A stretch of 5,791 nucleotides of DNA from Dethiosulfovibrio sp. (GCA_028709985.1 JAQUTB010000084.1:1313-7103), one strand, 5' to 3'; shown: positions 1 to 5,411, counted from the first letter of the stretch. Notes: generated by a model from the letters alone, not told the origin. Numbers and translations: made by a program.

Positions 1-629
1 CTCTGTCCATGGATCGATACTCGGACCAGCTGGAACTGGGCCGCACCGTGGTGGAGGTCCGTTGCGATGAGGAGGTTCGAGGCTTCCTGGCCCTTGAGGA
101 TCCCATAAGGCCCGAGGCGTGCTCCGCCATAGAGGAGCTTAGATCCTTAGGGATCAGGCCTGTCATGGCGACCGGCGATAACCGAGGCTCGGCGGCTCTG
201 GTCGCTAGAGCGGTGGGCATAGACTCTGCGGACGTACACAGCGAGATCAGACCCGAGGACAAGCTATCCATAGTCAGGTCCGAGCAGGCCAAGGGGGTCA
301 AGGTCCTCATGGTGGGTGACGGCATGAACGACGCCGCAGCCCTCAAAGGGGCCGACGTCGGGGTCGCCATAGGATCAGGGACAGACCTGGCCATAGACAG
401 CGCCGATATGGTCATAGTGTCCGGCGGCGTGGACCGTATAGCTCAGGGCATAGCCATATCCCGAAAGACCTTCTCCGTCATAAGGCAGAACCTATTCTGG
501 GCCTTCGCCTACAACCTGCTGGCCCTCCCTCTGGCCATGGCTGGCCTTCTCCACCCTGTGGTGGCCGAGGTCGCCATGACCTTCAGCTCCATATCGGTGA
601 TACTCAACTCCATGAGGGTCGGCCGTTGA
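1..629 (+). CDS. copA: Copper-translocating P-type ATPase (P1B), 3' part only
   Basis: This is the C-terminal part of a heavy-metal P-type ATPase that exports a metal ion across the cytoplasmic membrane using ATP. The frame is open to the left edge, so the N-terminal metal-binding domain, the CPx membrane helix and the DKTGT phosphorylation site lie outside the window. Counting from the ATG at 9, which is internal and not the start, the hinge motif TGDN is at residues 55-58, GDGMND at 103-108 and GVAIGSGTD at 118-126. Two membrane helices follow at about 160-182 and 183-202. The YN pair (168-169) and M-x-x-SS (190-194) in these last helices are the signature of the Cu(I) subgroup P1B-1. The CsoR-like operator just downstream supports copper as the substrate. 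The gene ends with TGA at 627-629, which overlaps the -35 box of the next promoter. The class is certain; Cu(I) rather than another soft metal is likely. Confidence 0.9.
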   Translation, partial: LSMDRYSDQLELGRTVVEVRCDEEVRGFLALEDPIRPEACSAIEELRSLGIRPVMATGDNRGSAALVARAVGIDSADVHSEIRPEDKLSIVRSEQAKGVKVLMVGDGMNDAAALKGADVGVAIGSGTDLAIDSADMVIVSGGVDRIAQGIAISRKTFSVIRQNLFWAFAYNLLALPLAMAGLLHPVVAEVAMTFSSISVILNSMRVGR

Positions 630-654
630 CAATAATACCCCTTAGGGGTAATAT
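626..654 (+). promoter_or_regulatory. Sigma-70-type promoter of the glutaredoxin gene
   Basis: A perfect -35 box TTGACA (626-631) is separated by exactly 17 bases from a near-consensus -10 box TAATAT (649-654). Transcription should start near 661, giving a leader of about 25 bases before the ATG at 687. The -35 box overlaps the stop codon of the upstream ATPase gene, so the two genes are packed tightly but the glutaredoxin has its own promoter. Confidence 0.85.
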
Positions 655-655
655 T
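631..655. promoter_or_regulatory. CsoR-like copper operator palindrome
   Basis: The core TACCCCT-T-AGGGGTA (636-650) is a 7-bp inverted repeat around a single base. After one mismatched base on each side, AATA (631-634) pairs with TATT (652-655), giving a 25-base imperfect palindrome. It fills the spacer between the -35 and -10 boxes and overlaps the -10 box, the classic place for a repressor. Operators of the CsoR/RcnR family of metal-sensing repressors have this layout of A/T-flanked C4 and G4 blocks (TACCCC...GGGGTA). With a copper-type ATPase immediately upstream, a copper-responsive CsoR is the best guess. The repressor gene itself is not in the window. Confidence 0.7.
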
Positions 656-686
656 GAGATAGATAATTACGAAGGAGGTAGAGAAA

Positions 687-917
687 ATGACCGTAAAAGT
701 ATATTCGACCCAGAGCTGTGTATGGTGCAAAAAGGTTAAAGAATACCTTACAGACAAGGGAGTGCAGTTCGACGCTATCGACGTCGGTGCCGACCGTGAG
801 GCAGCCAAGAAGATGGTCGCCGAGACCGGCCAGATGGGCGTTCCGGTTATCGACGTAAACGGCACTTACATAGTTGGATTCGACAAAGCCGCGTTGGACG
901 AGGCGTTAGGACTATAA
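687..917 (+). CDS. Glutaredoxin-like protein, YruB type
   Basis: A 76-residue single-domain thioredoxin-fold protein. The redox motif is C11-V-W-C14 after the first beta strand (VKVYSTQS). The cis-proline loop is G51-V-P53-V, and the tail G-F-D-K-A-A-L (64-70) is typical of the YruB/NrdH-like glutaredoxins. The length is normal for the family. The start is firm: AAGGAGG (671-677) lies about nine bases before the ATG. It probably acts in the cytoplasm as a small thiol-disulfide reductant. It is a single-gene unit with its own promoter, a CsoR-like operator and a terminator, so it may be induced by metal to repair or buffer copper-damaged thiols, which is inference. Some relatives carry selenocysteine in the U-x-x motif; this one has cysteine at both positions. 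Confidence 0.9.
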   Translation: MTVKVYSTQSCVWCKKVKEYLTDKGVQFDAIDVGADREAAKKMVAETGQMGVPVIDVNGTYIVGFDKAALDEALGL

Positions 918-922
918 AATTC

Positions 923-960
923 GCCTGGGCCCCTATATACGTGGGGCCCAGGCCTTTTTT
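923..960 (+). terminator. Intrinsic terminator of the glutaredoxin gene
   Basis: A perfect 11-bp G+C-rich stem, GCCTGGGCCCC (923-933) with GGGGCCCAGGC (943-953), has a 9-base loop and is followed by C and six T (955-960). It begins five bases after the glutaredoxin stop codon. Confidence 0.95.
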
Positions 961-1317
961 ATGGGGTCTTTCATTTTTATCCCTTTTGGTGTATCCTTGG
1001 CAGCTGAGTGTGGTTGTCTCTTTTTTTAGGACGTTCCCCCTGAAAGCCCTTCTTCCTAAGACGAAAGGGCTTGAACTGCTAACGTTTTTGGTATATTATC
1101 GGATCGTGTCAGGGTTTTTTTTGGGGGTGTTTTCCCAGAGGGTCGTTTTTTACCTTGGCCCGGGGGAAATAGCTTCAGTTTTCAGATCCAAAAACTTTAA
1201 GGTTGAAAGGAGGGGATGGCTCCGGGAGGTTGTTGTGGAGAAGGACTTTGGATGGCGCTTTAAACCATCCCATACGTGTGCTGTTCTATGATCTACTTTG
1301 TAAGGAGGAATTATTGA
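961..1317. other. T-rich intergenic region with no convincing gene
   Basis: About 357 bases between the glutaredoxin terminator and the next gene. Several homopolymer T runs (for example 1021-1027 and 1117-1124) stand out from the surrounding coding DNA. An 8-bp stem AAGCCCTT (1044-1051) / AAGGGCTT (1065-1072) with a 13-base loop lies just before, and partly overlaps, the candidate promoter. A 6-bp stem GGATGG (1250-1255) / CCATCC (1265-1270) lies close to the downstream gene. I see no tRNA, riboswitch core or gene with a ribosome binding site here. Confidence 0.5.
1071..1099 (+). promoter_or_regulatory. Candidate promoter for the large Synerg-CTERM gene
   Basis: TTGAAC (1071-1076) and TATTAT (1094-1099) are separated by 17 bases, matching 4/6 and 5/6 of the sigma-70 consensus. 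A start near 1106 would give a leader of roughly 210 bases before the ATG at 1318, so other promoters nearer the gene are possible. TATGAT at 1287-1292 is one such -10 candidate, but it has no good -35 box. Confidence 0.4.
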
Positions 1318-3627
1318 ATGAGAAGATTTACAAAAGTGGCTTCGCTCTTAGCGGCCATGTCCGTTCTGGCGTGCAGCGCGGCTTTCGCCGTTCAGATCCC
1401 GCTTCACCCAGGCAATCTGGTGGGGAAGACCGATAGTCGTGTGCTTTTGACCGTGTCTAACGATGTTTCTGCTCAAGGAATGAAGTCTTACGACACCATC
1501 GTTTCCCCTGACTACAGTTTTGACGGTGCTGATTTCAGGAGTTTTGGTGCTGGCATAATAGGCACAAACATCGTGTTGCAGTCTGGGAATAAGAATGTGT
1601 ACTTATCTCCTGATAAGTATGCTTCTCCTGACACCGGAGTGTCTTTTGATAAGCTCCTTGTTCGTACCACGGACAAGACGTTCTCTATGACGTTCGATGC
1701 GAAGAACAACAGTGCTACTTCTCTGTTGTTTGGTCTGAGGAGCGGATTTGAGAAGGAAAGCAAGAGGGCGTCTTTTAATCTTCTTGCCAAGGATTGCACT
1801 CTCGAATGCGATTACTTCTTCCACTCCGCTAACCACACCAGTCCTATTGCTCCCGGTGAAAAAGACACCTTGACTGACACGGTGACCTGGACCGGAACCG
1901 GCAACAACGAGTTCTACGTCGAGTGCTGTGACCATCTTGGCTTTGTCGCGGCTACGGGTGTAGATGCTGTCGCTTCCGCATTATCTACTTCTAAGGATAT
2001 GGTCGTGGCTCACCTTAGTACCACACCTTTCCTGAGGGTCAGGGTCGCCTCTGCCGATCAGGTCCTTACCAGCGCAAGTAAGTACGTATCCGCTAAGGCT
2101 GGGCAGAAGGACTTCAGGGCTTCCGCTTGGAAACACAGTAACCTTCAGACCAGTGCTGTGGACGTCCCCGAAGGTCAGACCTTCAACATGGGTGTCCTCT
2201 ATACCGACTACTCTAACTGCGATGTCTGTGGTCAGCCCGATTGCAACAATGGCTATCTCCCTGTGGTCGCTGTGACCAACCTTGGCGATAAGTCTGTGTA
2301 CATCGGATCCAACTACGAAACAGAGATAGCTTCTTGGCTCTGTAACTCCTGGTGCGGGCTTTGTGAGTTCGATGACATGATGTCTGGCGACAAGGGCAGC
2401 CTGTACGATGGTGCTTACAATAAGCTTCCAGAGACCATTAAGGCTCAGTCCGGTCTTAGCGACTGCGTTTGCCACATCTACCCCGCCTTCACCAATACCT
2501 TCAAGGGCAAGGGTAACGTTGATATCGCCTACAAGGCCCACAAGACCGAGGACCTCTCCAGCGTAGCTACCACCATCGCTGGCCGTGTGAACACCTCCTG
2601 GAACAGACAGTCCTTCAACACCAGCAGCCTCTGCACCTCCTGCAACGAAGAAGCTGCTGTATACTACCCCTGCGACTGTCTGTCGACCTACTACGCCAGG
2701 GCTCTTGGCGTGGACTCCATCAGGTTTGCCGCTTCCAGCGACCTGACCGTTGTAAAATACACCAACGATATAACCAAGGATACCGCTAAGACCGCTACCG
2801 ATTACGCGCTTCTCGACATCTCCTTCAAGGTGAAGGACACCGTGTCCAGAGATATCATGCTCACTAAGATGAGCTGGACCGTGAAGGCCGCCGATCTCAA
2901 CGCCGCTGGCCTTGTCGGTGGTGCCAACTGGTGGAGAGCCGATATCTGGAACAAACTGGCCATAAAGCTCAACGGAAAGAAGCTTGACACAACCAACGTC
3001 AAGAACATGACCGCCAACGACATGACCGCCAGCGAGTTGGCCTTCCTCACCATAGTGAACGGTCCTCAGCGCGACCTTACCACTACCAGCGAGATCACGG
3101 TTGACCTGTTCGTGTTCGTCATGGACAGCGATGAGGATGACGTTAAATACTACAAGGCTCCTACGACCAACAACCGTTTCCTCGTCGTCTACGACGGCAA
3201 GAAAGACGGCATCTTCGACCTTAAGGGCTACATCTCCAAGGGCGACAGCGTCACTCCTGAGCCTGAGGTCTTCGGCGTAACCGCTGGCAAGAGCGAGCTT
3301 AACGTGGCAGTCGATGCCGACAAGGCTACCGACATCACAGCTAAGAACGTTGCTGCCGGTGCCGAGGTTATCTGGTCCGTAAGCAGCTCCGATATCGTCA
3401 GCCTTGACAAGACCGTCGGTCTTACCGTTAAGGCCACCGGCCTTAAGGCTGGTTCCGCTGTGGTAACCGCCAAGGTTTCCGGCGACGAGGCCCAGTCCGC
3501 TGACGTTACCATCATCGTCAAGAACGAGGCTCCCGCTCCCAGTGGCGACAGTGGCGGCGGATGCAACGTGGGCTTTGCCCCCGCACTGCTTCTTCTTCTC
3601 GCTCCTCTTGCTTTCCTGAAGAAGTAA
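1318..3627 (+). CDS. Secreted cysteine-rich Synerg-CTERM surface protein, function unknown
   Basis: A 769-residue exported protein that I do not recognise as a named family over most of its length. AAGGAGG (1302-1308) sits nine bases before the ATG. Residues 1-24 form a type I signal peptide (basic MRR, hydrophobic core, cleavage after SAAFA). Residues 25 to about 650 look beta-rich and carry 16 cysteines, mostly in close pairs: 160/164, 203/204, 301/304/309, 342/346/349, 383/385, 439/442 and 452/454. Metal binding or disulfides could explain this; there is no CxxCH haem motif. Residues about 654-736 resemble a bacterial Ig-like (Big2) domain. The tail is G748-C-N-V-G-F-A-P755, a hydrophobic stretch (756-767) and KK, which is the Synergist-CTERM sorting signal. 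The protein is therefore probably processed and held at the cell surface. Codon use becomes strongly biased towards AAC, ACC, AAG and GTC in the second half, suggesting high expression. The neighbouring gene has the same C-terminal architecture. Confidence 0.85.
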   Translation: MRRFTKVASLLAAMSVLACSAAFAVQIPLHPGNLVGKTDSRVLLTVSNDVSAQGMKSYDTIVSPDYSFDGADFRSFGAGIIGTNIVLQSGNKNVYLSPDKYASPDTGVSFDKLLVRTTDKTFSMTFDAKNNSATSLLFGLRSGFEKESKRASFNLLAKDCTLECDYFFHSANHTSPIAPGEKDTLTDTVTWTGTGNNEFYVECCDHLGFVAATGVDAVASALSTSKDMVVAHLSTTPFLRVRVASADQVLTSASKYVSAKAGQKDFRASAWKHSNLQTSAVDVPEGQTFNMGVLYTDYSNCDVCGQPDCNNGYLPVVAVTNLGDKSVYIGSNYETEIASWLCNSWCGLCEFDDMMSGDKGSLYDGAYNKLPETIKAQSGLSDCVCHIYPAFTNTFKGKGNVDIAYKAHKTEDLSSVATTIAGRVNTSWNRQSFNTSSLCTSCNEEAAVYYPCDCLSTYYARALGVDSIRFAASSDLTVVKYTNDITKDTAKTATDYALLDISFKVKDTVSRDIMLTKMSWTVKAADLNAAGLVGGANWWRADIWNKLAIKLNGKKLDTTNVKNMTANDMTASELAFLTIVNGPQRDLTTTSEITVDLFVFVMDSDEDDVKYYKAPTTNNRFLVVYDGKKDGIFDLKGYISKGDSVTPEPEVFGVTAGKSELNVAVDADKATDITAKNVAAGAEVIWSVSSSDIVSLDKTVGLTVKATGLKAGSAVVTAKVSGDEAQSADVTIIVKNEAPAPSGDSGGGCNVGFAPALLLLLAPLAFLKK

Positions 3628-3664
3628 GCTGCTAGCTCCATAATCGATTAACGAGTAACTTTTT

Positions 3665-3696
3665 AGGCGGGGAAATCCACAAGGATTTTCCCGCCT
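3665..3696. other. Long intergenic stem-loop without a U tract
   Basis: A 14-bp stem with one G-T wobble pairs 3665-3678 (AGGCGGGGAAATCC) with 3683-3696 around the loop ACAA. It lies 38 bases after the stop of the large surface-protein gene. Five T precede it (3660-3664), but no T run follows on the plus strand, and the minus strand would read A's after the stem. It is not a standard intrinsic terminator in either direction. It may protect the 3' end of the upstream mRNA or give partial termination. The next promoter starts only a few bases downstream. Confidence 0.6.
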
Positions 3697-3703
3697 ATGT
3701 CTG

Positions 3704-3732
3704 TAGACTTGAGGTAAATCAGAAAGTATAAT
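3704..3732 (+). promoter_or_regulatory. Promoter of the rhodanese selenoprotein gene
   Basis: A perfect -10 box TATAAT (3727-3732) is preceded at 17 bases by TAGACT (3704-3709), which matches 4/6 of the -35 consensus. Transcription should start around 3739, giving a leader of about 36 bases. This gene can thus be transcribed separately from the large surface-protein gene upstream. Confidence 0.65.
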
Positions 3733-3734
3733 TT

Positions 3735-3752
3735 GGGGGTATTGTTATCCCC
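3735..3752. promoter_or_regulatory. Small inverted repeat at the transcription start / 5' leader
   Basis: GGGGGTA (3735-3741) pairs with TATCCCC (3746-3752) with one G-T wobble and a 4-base loop. It lies directly after the -10 box and before the ribosome binding site, so it could be an operator or a 5' mRNA-stabilising hairpin. Nothing in the window identifies a regulator for it. Confidence 0.4.
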
Positions 3753-3774
3753 GTAGCTTTTAGGAGGTTTTAGA

Positions 3775-4833
3775 GTGTGTTTTAAGTCCAAACTGGGAGC
3801 TTGGGTCCTGCTCCTCGCCCTGTCCGTAGCGCTCGCATCAGCTGCTTTTGCCAAAGGCTGAGGACCATGTGATGATCCGGTGGATCAGTTCACTGTTACT
3901 ATTGAAGCTAGCTCCGGTGGTTCCGTAAGCCCTATAGGTCCTGTCCCTATGGACAAGGGAACTAGCCGAACATTTACCTTCCGACCCGATTCGGGCAAAG
4001 ACCTTGAGAGGGTGACCATAAACGACATCGACGTGACCGCCGAGTCAAAAAAGACGACTCCCTACTCCTACACGGTGGAGTCCATTGCCAGCGATGCCCT
4101 TATAAGGGTGACTTTTACGGGTGGAAGCTTACCCGATCCTTCCCCCTCGGTGGGGATAGTCGACAGATCTTACGTCAAATCCAACGTTGGCAAGGCGGGA
4201 TTCGTGTTGGTAGACGTACGTCCCAAGGACTATTTTGACGGGCTTAAAACCTATGTATCAGGGGCCACCGCCGGGCATATAGCTGGCGCTATAAACGTCC
4301 CCTTGGCATCGTTGAAGGCGTCGTCCGACCTGGACCTGGCGTCCGTGGGCCTCGCCAAGGATAAGACCGTCATAGTCTACTGCAACATCGGGGGGACCAG
4401 TGCCGCAGCTGCCACTGCCCTGCTCGGCAGAGGATACGGCTCGGTGAAGGATTATTCCGGTGGGATGAGGGACTGGGGAAGTGACCCCAACGAGGTGGTC
4501 GCTATGAGCCCTCTCAGCTTGAATACCTCCGATAGTCACGTCAGGATCGTCAGCTTGGATGTCCTGCCGGACGCTCAGGTTTCCTGGACCGTCGGTGATT
4601 CCTCAGTCCTCAGCCTGAACAAATCGACCGGCCCTGTTGTCGAGGTTACTGGGATAAAGGCCGGAACGTCGTCCCTGACCGCTACGATAGCCGGTCAGGC
4701 CAAAGCCCAAACCGACGTGACCGTGGCGTCCTCCGCTGGGACGTCTTCCTCCAGCGGCTGTAACGTGGGGTTTGCGCCACTAGGGGTTTTGATGCTGATG
4801 CCCGTTTTCGCTATGGCACTCCGCAAGAGATAG
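3775..4833 (+). CDS. Probable surface rhodanese selenoprotein with Synerg-CTERM tail (TGA = Sec29)
   Basis: AGGAGG (3762-3767) lies seven bases before a GTG start. The first 28 codons encode a signal peptide (basic MCFKSK, hydrophobic core, cleavage after SAAFA26). An in-frame TGA at 3859-3861 follows, and the frame then stays open to TAG at 4831-4833. With TGA read as selenocysteine the protein has 352 residues, and the mature protein starts K-G-U29-G-P-C32, a thioredoxin-like U-x-x-C redox motif. Residues about 37-117 resemble the divergent InlB B-repeat. Residues about 126-237 form a rhodanese domain with V-D-V-R (146-149), G-H-I-A-G-A-I-N-V-P (167-176) and the active-site loop C203-N-I-G-G-T-S, which fits C-x-x-G-x-T. 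Residues about 244-316 are Ig-like. The tail G328-C-N-V-G-F-A-P335, a hydrophobic stretch and RKR form the Synergist-CTERM signal. Sulfur transfer or persulfide/thiol redox work at the cell surface is inferred. A SECIS-like hairpin supports Sec. The alternatives are a nonsense pseudogene or a GTG start at 3880, which would lack both a signal peptide and a ribosome binding site. Confidence 0.8.
3859..3861 (+). other. In-frame TGA, likely selenocysteine codon
   Basis: This is the only stop codon between the GTG at 3775 and the TAG at 4831 in this frame. Upstream it joins a complete signal peptide with a good ribosome binding site. Downstream it joins a domain protein that needs export because of its Synerg-CTERM tail. 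The next codons read Gly-Pro-Cys, so Sec here gives a U-G-P-C motif analogous to the thioredoxin CGPC site. Confidence 0.8.
3869..3893 (+). promoter_or_regulatory. Bacterial SECIS-like hairpin
   Basis: The upper stem of six pairs, TGATCC (3873-3878) with GGATCA (3882-3887), closes a GGT loop (3879-3881). A lower stem of four pairs, GTGA (3869-3872) with TCAC (3890-3893), is separated by a two-base GT bulge on the 3' side. The loop begins 17 bases after the TGA; in E. coli fdhF the GGU of the apical loop begins 18 bases after it. Bacterial SECIS elements, which bind the elongation factor SelB, need a G in the first two loop positions, a short stem and this kind of spacing. All three conditions are met. 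The element lies inside the coding sequence, as is normal in bacteria. Confidence 0.75.
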
Positions 4834-4847
4834 CTAGACTCTGATTT

Positions 4848-4894
4848 AAGGCGAGACATCGGGGACCTGTCGGCCCCTGATGTCTCGCCTTTTT
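4848..4894 (+). terminator. Intrinsic terminator of the rhodanese selenoprotein gene
   Basis: AAGGCGAGACATC (4848-4860) pairs perfectly with GATGTCTCGCCTT (4879-4891). Inside, GGGG (4861-4864) can pair with CCCC (4874-4877). A five-T run (4890-4894) follows. The hairpin starts 14 bases after the stop codon. Confidence 0.95.
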
Positions 4895-4914
4895 ACTTAT
4901 GACAAAAGTTCCGA

Positions 4915-4923
4915 TGATATAAT
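4915..4923 (+). promoter_or_regulatory. Extended -10 promoter of the YbaY-like gene
   Basis: TG-A-TATAAT (4915-4923) is a perfect extended -10 element. No good -35 box is found at 16-18 bases; ATGACA (4899-4904) is only 13 bases away, which is too close. Extended -10 promoters can work without a -35 box. Transcription should start near 4930. Confidence 0.6.
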
Positions 4924-4984
4924 GTATAGGTGAATAGAGTAATGAGAGGAGGTATGGCCCATACATACTAAAAGAGTCGTTGCC

Positions 4985-5368
4985 ATGATAATCGGCGGTC
5001 TTATGGTGGTGATAGCGGTCTTTTTGGCTTCGGAGCTTTACGATCACGAGACCATCGTCGGGGAGGTCTCCTACAGGGAGAGAATTGCTCTGCCTGAGGG
5101 ATGTTCCCTGGTGGTAGCTATCTTCGACGTCACCCCCGGCTCCACAAGAAGGCCCGTGGCATCCGTGTCCAGGCGTTTGGGGGGAGAGCAGGTTCCCCTG
5201 CCCTTCAAGCTAATATATCGCCCCAGCGTCCTGGAGGATGGCCGGGACTACGCCCTTTATGGCAGGATAGAGTCCCCCCTGAGGGAGATCCTTTTCGTGA
5301 CGCCTGATCCGGTTGCCCTTCCCCTGGATGGGCGTAATGTCGCCATATGGCTTAAGTCCGCCCAATAG
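4985..5368 (+). CDS. YbaY/YscW-family membrane-anchored protein
   Basis: A 127-residue protein when started at the ATG at 4985. A hydrophobic segment (about residues 1-16) would export or anchor it. The rest matches the YbaY / YscW (type III secretion pilotin-like) beta-sandwich family: G-E-V-S-Y-R-E-R-I-A-L-P at 26-37, then a V-x-x-F-D-V strand, the Q-V-P-L-P-F-K-L segment and a Y-A-L-Y-G-R-I strand. Family members are often lipoproteins, but there is no lipobox cysteine here, so this one looks like a signal-anchored or secreted form. Its biochemical role is not known, and no type III secretion genes are nearby. The start is uncertain: the clear AGGAGG (4947-4952) is 32 bases from this ATG. 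The frame is open upstream and would gain the basic residues H-T-K-R if it began at the ATA at 4961, eight bases after that site. Confidence 0.75.
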   Translation: MIIGGLMVVIAVFLASELYDHETIVGEVSYRERIALPEGCSLVVAIFDVTPGSTRRPVASVSRRLGGEQVPLPFKLIYRPSVLEDGRDYALYGRIESPLREILFVTPDPVALPLDGRNVAIWLKSAQ

Positions 5369-5405
5369 CGAAAGGCCCTGTCCTCTCTGGGACAGGGCCT
5401 TTCGC
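5368..5405. terminator. Bidirectional terminator hairpin between convergent genes
   Basis: A perfect 16-bp stem, GCGAAAGGCCCTGTCC (5368-5383) with GGACAGGGCCTTTCGC (5390-5405), has a six-base loop. It begins at the last base of the YbaY-like stop codon and ends seven bases before the stop of the methyltransferase on the other strand. The short T run lies within the stem and no long U tract follows, so it probably serves both convergent genes, perhaps with modest efficiency. Confidence 0.7.
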
Positions 5406-5411
5406 GTGTCT

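Noticed and set aside
627..629. TGA at the end of the copper ATPase as a possible Sec codon
   Set aside because: The next in-frame codons are CAA then TAA, the protein already ends at the usual place after the last helix, and the palindrome that follows is an operator with a one-base centre, not a SECIS shape.
941..1291. Open frame of 116 codons with some hydrophobic stretches
   Set aside because: It begins inside the glutaredoxin terminator, has no ribosome binding site, and its composition is driven by T runs. No recognisable family.
1360..1392. Possible lipobox V-L-A-C in the signal peptide of the large surface protein
   Set aside because: Leucine at the -2 position is unusual for a lipobox, and a clear type I cleavage site (S-A-A-F-A) follows five residues later.
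1203..1436. Open frame of 77 codons overlapping the start of the large surface-protein gene
   Set aside because: It overlaps the well-supported gene in another frame and its product looks like a low-complexity shadow.
2461..2490. Possible haem site C-V-C-H in the large surface protein
   Set aside because: Covalent haem attachment needs C-x-x-C-H; only C-x-C-H is present, and no other haem motif is found.
1981..2541. Antisense open frame of 186 codons within the large surface-protein gene
   Set aside because: A shadow produced by the codon bias of the sense gene, with no ribosome binding site or recognisable domain.
4258..4539. Antisense open frame across the rhodanese domain
   Set aside because: The sense strand clearly encodes the rhodanese motifs; the antisense frame is a shadow.
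3880..4833. Rhodanese protein starting at the GTG at 3880
   Set aside because: It has no ribosome binding site and no signal peptide although it carries a C-terminal surface-sorting tail. The GTG lies in the loop of the SECIS-like hairpin, and the same frame extends upstream through TGA into a signal peptide with a good ribosome binding site.
4954..4971. Five-codon frame M-A-H-T-Y as a leader peptide
   Set aside because: The ATG is only one base from the end of the AGGAGG, too close for normal initiation. I kept it only as part of the start-site question for the YbaY-like gene.
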